Source: Azolla pinnata (taxonomy: Eukaryota > Streptophyta > Polypodiopsida > Salviniales > Salviniaceae). From it: a stretch of DNA of 64,000 nucleotides. Below are positions 57,111-64,000 of the stretch, one piece after another. Position numbers and translations under genes: made by a program. The notes under the pieces are model-generated. The model had not been told where the DNA came from and ran no database searches. It saw nothing but the letters and a program-made list of their open reading frames with translations. The DNA lies in assembly GCA_037176905.1 (NCBI GenBank), contig JBBBWG010029976.1, positions 7,460-71,459 of the forward strand, in the 5' to 3' direction. Every line of letters starts with the position of its first letter. Within the stretch, counting starts at the first letter, position 1.

Positions 57111-59198
57111 GAGGAGTTTCCCTGCACGACCCACGGAGTTCAGAAAAAGAAAAAACTATTATGCAATGCCCCAAGATCGGCGTAGTAGGTCGTAAGGATC
57201 CATGATCAGTGCTGATCTCCTCCGACAAGTCAACTTATTGCCCCACAACTCACCTCACTCGTGTTCCGTAGCCCGATCTGCTGACACTCGTTACAGGATT
57301 GTTGCCACCATGTTTCATCTTGTTTGCCTCTTTCATCATTATCATCAAGTACTGTTCCTTGGGATATGCTCCTTTGTCTTCCTGGCCGACGATCACTCAT
57401 TCGATTTCATTCCCCCATCTGTATCCTCCGGATCGTCGCCATTCTATCTGCTTTACCGCTCATGATCTGGGGTTCGCGAACCGCATCCCCGTCTGTTTTC
57501 GTTGCTGTGCCTTGCACAACGGATGAGCAAGTTTAGACTTTTCGCATTTTGACATGTTTGATGAGCTTTAAACTAATCTAAAGGCGACAACTTTTCTTTC
57601 TTTCTTTTTTGTTTTTCCTTCTTTCAATTCCGAGGCTTGCTGTTCGTCTACATGATCAGAATATAAAAAATTGCAGGTCTCTCATGTGGCACGATCAAGG
57701 ATTTGTGTTTTTTCGGACCATTGTGCAGATAAAAGAAACTCGGAGCGAGCTCCGAGTGGGACAGTGAAAGGAAAAAAAAAAAAAAGGTAGGATTGTGGAG
57801 TTATACACATACAGTGTTTACAAAGTGGAGAATCAAAGAGGTACCGCTTTTCATTCTCATAAATTCTGGGAAACATTGCGCTGATTGAAATGTGTAACGG
57901 TGATCATTTGTCAACATGTGTTGTAAGCTTTAGCTTGTGGGCTTCAAGTCTCAACACAATGCTGCTGTTAACTTTGCAGATCCACTATCCAGATTCCAAG
58001 CACCAAGGGCTGAAAACTATGTATATCTATCATATAGGCATATATGTAAGATCCAACTTGAGGTGATGGTTTTCAAAGGTATCCATACCTGTGATCCTCT
58101 AGCATTGCCAATGTGGTAGTTTCCATACTCTGAGAATTTTTATTGTTTGTGTGAATATCCCAAAGAATACAGGGTTCCCTCTACAAGTGTTGGTTGAAAA
58201 AGGATGCATAAGAAAGACAGACAAATGCAACAGTGCAGCATACCAGAATTATAACTCTGCAGTGCACTCATTCGGACCGATGATTATGGCATTCTATAAC
58301 CCATTACTTGCAAGTTTGTAACACATACCCGTTCTTTATGCTAGAAATATGATCTGGCTCGAACTGTTTCCGCATTTTCCGCAAATTCATCATCGACCAC
58401 TAAACAATATTTATACATCTTCAAACTGCAGCCAGGTATCGATGCAGATCTGTCAATGTCCGATGTGTTGAAAATATTGATGCTGTCAGCTTTCTCAAAT
58501 GAAGGAACCTTTGAGCAGTGCAATGAACCGGACTATTGTCAACTATTGGAGTTCCAATACTTATCGTCCAAAAGTGAGTGAAGGATTTTATGGTACGATA
58601 TTGATTTGGAAAGTTGTATCCATTCTTCAACCAACGATTTCGTTTGATACCCAAATTCTACTTGGTGGCTGATGCTTTTGCTGGGAATAGAGAGCATTGA
58701 AATTACATGAGGTCATGGCTTTACTGGGTCAACGTCCTTCTCATGATTCTCCTCTCCTGTTTGCGTAATTCGGTTAGTTTTCGCTTAACATGCACCACAA
58801 TCTTCTCGACTTTCCTCCGATCATCTAATTTTCCCTTTTCAATCCTCTTCTGGTTTTCCACTTCAATTCGGATAGAGAACCGAGATGTTAGGTGAGATCC
58901 ACAAGATTTTACATTCATAAACGTTTTTACTGGCATGATCAAGAAATCTGGGCTGGATCTCTATTTTAAATCAACTTCAGGCCATGAGTTGGTTCCGAGA
59001 ATTTCGGCTCCAGCCTTCGGGGTTGAACCAAGGGCAGTAACAAATTGTGTTGGGTCATGGCTTCATAATCTTCTTTGGGCGCACTATTCCACCGCATCAG
59101 TAATCCAGTGGGCATGGCCCAAGCCATCTTTTCTCATGACCTAACTAACAGTTTTACACGGTCAAGAGGCCATTCCCAATGAGCTTTTGCTTCCATGG
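57111..59198. other. Spacer between EXO70 and the second PPR gene
   Basis: No coding sequence is supported. There is an A run near 57768-57785 and a mirrored GGAGCGAGCTCC at about 57742-57753. Otherwise the DNA is unique and AT-rich. Confidence 0.5.
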
Positions 59199-62100
59199 TC
59201 AAGATTGTATGCAAAAATGGGCATGATCAGACAACAGGCTGCATGTTTGAGTTTCCCAACTTCCATCCAAGGAGTAAACGATCCCCCCGGTCCCCAAAGA
59301 TGATTGGGCACATGCATTGGCTAACATGACATACGCTGCAGCGCACTCTTGGTCTATCTCCAGAAGGTGCTCAGCAGCTCGCCTTCCTCGCTCTGCATCG
59401 CCACATGTTTTCGATGCGCTCAATAATGCCATCCAATCAACAACACCGGGTTGGCCCGGCCATTTCTCCAAGAAATCTTCAGCCTCTTCCAGGCGCCCCA
59501 CCCTCGTCAACAGATCCGTCATACATCCGTAATGACTAGGCTTCACCATTATCCTTCTCGCCCTACTCATCCTTTCCATAAATGCGAGGGCTTTCTCCAC
59601 CGACCCTGCTCGGCTACATGCTGAGAGAATGCTCACAAAGCTAACATCATTCGGCTCGATGCCTTCGCCCTCCATTAGGTCAAACACCTCTAGAGCCCTA
59701 TCGATGCAACCATGATGCGCATATGCAGCAACCATGGTTGTCCATGAGATGATGTCACGTGCTGGCAAGCTCTCAAATGTCCTCCATGCATTGTCTATGC
59801 TCCCACACTTGCTGTACATATTTACAAGAGCATTGCCCACAACATCATCGAGCTGCAGGCCACTACTCCCGACAAGGGCATGGATCATTTTACCTACCTT
59901 CAGGTCTGCAAGTCCCGAGCAAGCCGATAGAACCCCTAGATAGCTAACCTTATCAGGTCCGATGCCCTCGAGCTGCATTTGATGAAGCAGGTGAAATGCC
60001 TCCTTTCCATGTAAATGCTGGGCATGTGCTGCAATCATGGCATTAAATGAAAACAAATCATGCTCCGGCACTTTGTCAAATACCATCTGTGCTTTTACAA
60101 GACTCCCGCACTTACCATACATGTTGATAAGAGCATTATCCAGGATGAGATCTGACTCAATGCTGTTCTGTAGCATGCTTGCATGAACATTCTCACCATC
60201 TTGCAGCATATCTGGAGTGGAGCACGAAGCAACGACAAGGCTCAATGTGAACTTATCAGGTTTTACGGCATTTGACTGCATCCTGTAGAACAAGTTCACC
60301 ACCTCCTTACTATTCCCTGCTTCGGCATGTGCAGCTATCATCGATGTCCATGTAACAACATTGTGATGCTGAAATCTGTCAAATACTGCTTCTGCATCAA
60401 TCACATTGCCACCTTTTCCATACAGCATAACAAGCCCATTTGCTACTTCCATGTCCACTTCAAACCCATTCTCAGCAACCATTGCGTGGATCAGCCTTCC
60501 TTCATCTATCAAAACCTCACTTACGCAAATCGAGAGGATGTTCAAGAAGCTGACTTTATCAGGCTTTACACCATTTAATACCATCTGTTGAAACAAAGCA
60601 TAAGCTAAATCAATATGGCTACTATTTACATGAAAAGAGATGATTGCATTCCATGAGATAGTATTTTTATTGTACATAGAGTCAAACACGATTTGTGCAT
60701 TAATCAGTGATCCACACTTTCCATACATAGTAAGCAAGGAGTTGCCCAGAGCGACATCAGACTCGAGACCACGTTCTACAATTCTTGCATGAACATTGAG
60801 GCCCAATAGAAATGCTGAAGACTGTGTGCATGCAGAAAGAATACTGAAGAATGCAATTGTATCTAGCTTTATGCTTTGTTCAATCATTGATTGGAAGACC
60901 TCCATGGCAGTGTTATATAGTTTATAATCAACATAAGCCACAATTATCGAGGTCCATGAAACTACATCTTGAGAATCCATCCCGTAGAAAGTCTTCTCTG
61001 CATTTTCCAAACTGCCACATTTGCTGTACATGTTCAGCAGAGCGTTTCTCAATTCCATATCTAACTCGTATCCGATATTGACAATGCACACATGGATTTC
61101 CTGACCTTTTGAAAGGAAAGTGTGATCTATACATGCATTCAGAATTGTAATTAAAGCTATTTTGTTGAGCTCAATCCCTTTTTCTTGCATGCAATCAAAT
61201 AGGTGAAATGCTTTGTCGGAATATCCATGTTGTAGAAGCATTGCAATCATCGTGGTCCAGTTAGAGACATCATGGTGCGTCATTCTCCAGAATGTGTTAC
61301 TTGCATCATCCAAGCATCCACACATTCCATACAAGCTCAAAAGAGCATTAGTTATGTGATGTTCGGAGCTAAAGCCAAACTCTACAATGAATGCATGCAT
61401 ACACCTTCCTTCCAAAACCGCTGCGATGGATGTACATGCGGATAGAATGTTGATCAAAGTGACTTCATTTGGCATCACATTGGAATGGAGCATCTCCCGA
61501 AACACTTGCAGGGCGTTTTCTGCTCGACCATTCTGTGAATACCCGACGATCATGGCTGTCCAAGAGACCACATCCCGAACTTTCATCTCATCAAAAACAG
61601 CCAGAGAATTCTCGACGGCTCCACACTTGGCATACATATTGATAAGAGCATTCCTCACAACAACATCAACCTCAAAGCCGCATTCGACGAGAAAAGCATG
61701 CATAAGTGCGCCCTCAGCAAGGGATTCGAAATTAGCACATGCTGTGAGAATAGAGGAAAAAGTGACCTTGTTGGGCTTGACTCCATGCGATAGCATTTGT
61801 CCAAAGAGAGAGAGAGCATGGCCGCATTCATCATGTTTTAGATAAACTGAAATTATGGATGTCCAAGAGACTACATTGCTATGGCGGTCGAGAATCACAT
61901 AAAAGGAATGAAGAGCTTCCTCGACAGAGTGGCAATTCCCGTACATAGTGATGAGATAGTTGGCTACGAAGAGATCCCTCTCCAACCCAACCTTGATCAG
62001 ATGCGAGTGGATCTCTTGCCCTTGCATGAGCGCTTTGAAGGCAGCACATGCTTTGAGAAACTGAATGAGGGTGGGTAGATCTGAGAGTAACACGTGCTGA

Positions 62101-62352
62101 TAGGACACGAGCTTCTCTAGCTGCTCTCTGTGAAGAGTCCGGTGCCGACATTCTGTCGGAGATGGTCGGGGAGGAAATCTATGGAAGGCTGACACCCCCA
62201 ATCCAAGAAGAATGATCGATCAGCTGCGTCCCCTCTCTCTCTCTCTCATTCACGGAGCAGAAGGGAGGAAAAGGACGGAAGGGAAACAGGAGGAGGGGTT
62301 GCATACCTGTTGTACAGCTCAGCGTGTGCGCGCTGGGAGCAGGAAGGCGCAT
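59199..62352 (-). CDS. Long pentatricopeptide-repeat protein
   Basis: Likely organelle RNA-binding protein of the PPR family. The main frame, down to the stop at 59199, encodes nearly 1,000 residues made almost wholly of PPR motifs (NALINMYGKCGSL, HDLFSFNAMIAAHAQHL, PDKVSYLGVLSACSGL and many relatives, about 27 in all). It ends in E-like sequence (AAYVMLANACAQSS) without a DYW domain. The frame has no ATG before Met at 62027, yet PPR-like sequence starts earlier. A two-exon model solves this: ATG at 62352, donor ACAG/GTATGC at 62307/62306, and acceptor GGGGTGTCAG with exon 2 starting at 62188. Phase fits and gives 1,011 residues. The first 15 residues (MRLPAPSAHTLSCTT) are basic and Ser/Thr-rich, fitting an organelle-targeting start. 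The gene is less GC-rich than the first PPR gene. Confidence 0.9.
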
Positions 62353-62410
62353 CCGATTTGCAGCAGGCCGAGCTAACGACGATCCATGAACGCAGGAAGA
62401 GGAAGGTGCA

Positions 62411-62568
62411 GAAGAAGAAGAAAGAAGAAGAAGAAGAAGAAGAAGAAGAAGAAAGAAGAAGTTGAAGTAGAAGTAGTTAGTTCATTTTTTCTACTATTAA
62501 ATTTCTAAAGTACATAGTTGTAAAAGACCTTAAACCCTAAACTCTAAACCCTAAATCCTAACCCTAAT
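62411..62568. repeat. (GAA)n tract and telomere-like motifs upstream of the second PPR gene
   Basis: A GAAGAAGAA run at 62411-62460 is followed by AAACCCTAA-type units at 62531-62568, four or five of them, imperfect. The order, purine triplet tract then telomere-like motif going upstream, resembles the DCL1 upstream region. Confidence 0.8.
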
Positions 62569-62639
62569 TTTAGCTGCAGTAACAAAGAGCAATGTTCTTA
62601 TGTAGAAGAAATAGTTGACAAGTTAGTTTTCCCGCTAAC

Positions 62640-62870
62640 GAAGCGCTTCGAGTTCAGGGTTTCGGGTCTGATGTGCTCTCGACGAAGTAGCAGCAAAACT
62701 TAAGCTGCGAGGGATCGATTCTTCGAGCAATCCTGATTAGACATAGCTTAGGGTTAGGATCCGATGCATTTTGGAAGAAGTAGCGACAAACTTTCTCGGT
62801 GGAGTATGGTGGCTTCGATAGTAAGCTACGAGGGATCGATTTTATCGGAGAATCCCGATCGGATGAAGCA
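62640..62870. repeat. Diverged direct repeat of about 110 bp
   Basis: Two segments share GAAGTAGCNNCAAACTT and GAGGGATCGATT followed by AATCCNGAT, at about 62650-62742 and 62755-62862. No gene is visible in them. Confidence 0.65.
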
Positions 62871-63663
62871 AGTCGAAAAGCCGGTTTCTTCTTACCGAGT
62901 GCCTTAACCGTTACTTTCAATAACTAAGCTGTGAAACACGGATCGTCGGAGAATCGTGAGCATGAGAAAAACTGGCTTCCCTACAACAATATGGTGGAAG
63001 ACTCGAACTTTCCCAAAGTGGTGTGGTGTGTTTGAAAGAGCAATATCCTTTGAGGTTCCTAATCTGTTGATGTACATGTTCGATGTGGATGGTTCGAGTC
63101 TGTTCAATCAGTGCAATGGACATGTTAAGGGTCCGATACACGTAAGTAAGTGCTTCTTGTGGATATATATCACAGCTTGTTCATGCATCGACAGATCTCG
63201 GACATCCTTCCGCTACAAGGCTTAATGAACTTCTTCTAAGTATGACAGTCTTTCTGACATGAAGCCATTAGGGTAGAAGTCTCTGAATCAAGCGGAGTTT
63301 GCCTTGCCTTGTTTCCATAGCCTTGCATGCTTCCACGTTCAAGATGTCAAGCAAGTTAATACTTTGATGAATGACATTCAATAGTAGAGAGGCCAATGAT
63401 GAATGACTTCCAATAGGAAGAGAGGTCATCAATGATTCCGCCCTTGTAAACGCAGAGAAAATGACAAGTGTAGAATCATCTTGCAGAAGCAACAGCTCAA
63501 AAATTGATAGGCCTTAAGTAATAACAAGCATTGTTTATACAATGCACTTGCTTAAAATTTTGATGTGCCAAAAGTTCTAGTTCCTGTAGTCCATAGCCTT
63601 TGATATGTTGGAATTAGAAAGATGATACCTTTGTCCATGATGGAATTAGATAGATGATTATAC
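62871..63663. other. Right-hand flank without a supported gene
   Basis: I see no convincing coding sequence. A minus-strand frame at 63268-63492 is open but shows no family resemblance. A diverged duplication of about 40 bp (ATGAATGACNTNCAATAG) lies at about 63368-63420. Confidence 0.4.
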
Positions 63664-63808
63664 CTTTGTCACCGCCATAGCCATGGCGACGACGATAGAA
63701 GCATTTCCCTTCATAGAACTCTGAACCTGCATTTGCATGCTCCTCCTCGGCGTTTGAAACACCAAGAGCTGCATTCTCCCATGACTCTCTTTGGCTGCTT
63801 TGATCTAC
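63664..63808 (-). CDS. Possible internal exon of a gene running off the right edge
   Basis: A pyrimidine-poor acceptor (CAGAGGCAG) at 63809, 48 stop-free codons and a donor (GACAAAG followed by GTATAATC) at 63664 frame an exon-like block. It encodes acidic, Asn/Ala-rich text followed by a basic patch (VDQSSQRESWENAAL, then FYEGKCFYRRRHGYGGDK). I do not recognise it and cannot find its neighbours with confidence. The donor region is duplicated just downstream. Confidence 0.3.
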
Positions 63809-64000
63809 CTGCCTCTGAATCAGGTGGAGTTACTTACAAATTTACAATGCAGGATTGGAATTTATGATTATCAAATTTGTGGTCCATGATACACAACTGG
63901 ACAATATACAGGTTGTATAACCTTTCCTCGCATTCAGGGTTTACAATAATACTCCGGTCTCTCATTGTACTGTATATATGAGGAAAAGCTTCATACTATG

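Overview
This window is nuclear DNA from a land plant. It carries eight protein-coding genes that look intact, and the intron-rich ones could be rebuilt exon by exon with reading phase kept throughout. The evidence for a plant is a DICER-LIKE 1 gene with the plant exon layout, a plant-type group I bZIP gene, an EXO70 exocyst gene, two very long pentatricopeptide-repeat (PPR) genes and several short arrays of plant telomere-type AAACCCT units. The style of the PPR proteins (very long, no DYW ending), the absence of a recognisable miR162 site in DCL1 and the heavy load of microsatellites make a seed-free vascular plant (lycophyte or fern) my best guess. That is inference, not proof. No tRNA, rRNA, CRISPR array or recognisable transposon or retroelement was found.

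Layout. 1-2.3 kb: minisatellite, microsatellites and a likely 5'-leader intron. 2.37-6.91 kb (+): cytosolic phosphoglucomutase, 18 exons, one GC-AG intron. 7.81-16.14 kb (-): DICER-LIKE 1, 20 exons, tail-to-tail with phosphoglucomutase. 16.1-20.1 kb: spacer holding the DCL1 upstream region, a G21 run, GA/GAAGAC tracts and a telomere-like array. 20.14-28.70 kb (-): a DExH helicase with two CCCH zinc fingers, 14 exons, with a TPR-like gene relic in one intron. 28.7-30.7 kb: TGTA/TGCA-rich repeat tract. 30.76-35.75 kb (-): group I bZIP factor, 4 exons, with an upstream ORF. 36.2-37.2 kb: GAAGAT tract and an alternating purine/pyrimidine array. 39.68-46.29 kb (+): TFIIIC subunit 5, 14 exons, with a clear U12-type intron and perhaps a second one of AT-AC type. 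47.41-49.84 kb (-): GC-rich intronless PPR gene with a repeat-encoded insert. 49.9-53.6 kb: several tandem repeat arrays. 53.65-56.69 kb (-): intronless EXO70. 59.20-62.35 kb (-): second long PPR gene, probably with a short first exon. 63.66-63.81 kb (-): one possible coding exon of a gene running off the right edge.

The genes do not form a pathway cluster; they are unrelated housekeeping and regulatory genes: sugar-phosphate metabolism, microRNA processing, RNA remodelling, transcription control, RNA polymerase III transcription, organelle RNA processing and vesicle tethering. The notable features are structural. There are non-canonical introns, splice-site duplications, tandem repeats that have entered coding sequence, and a recurring arrangement of purine-rich and alternating purine/pyrimidine tracts upstream of minus-strand genes.
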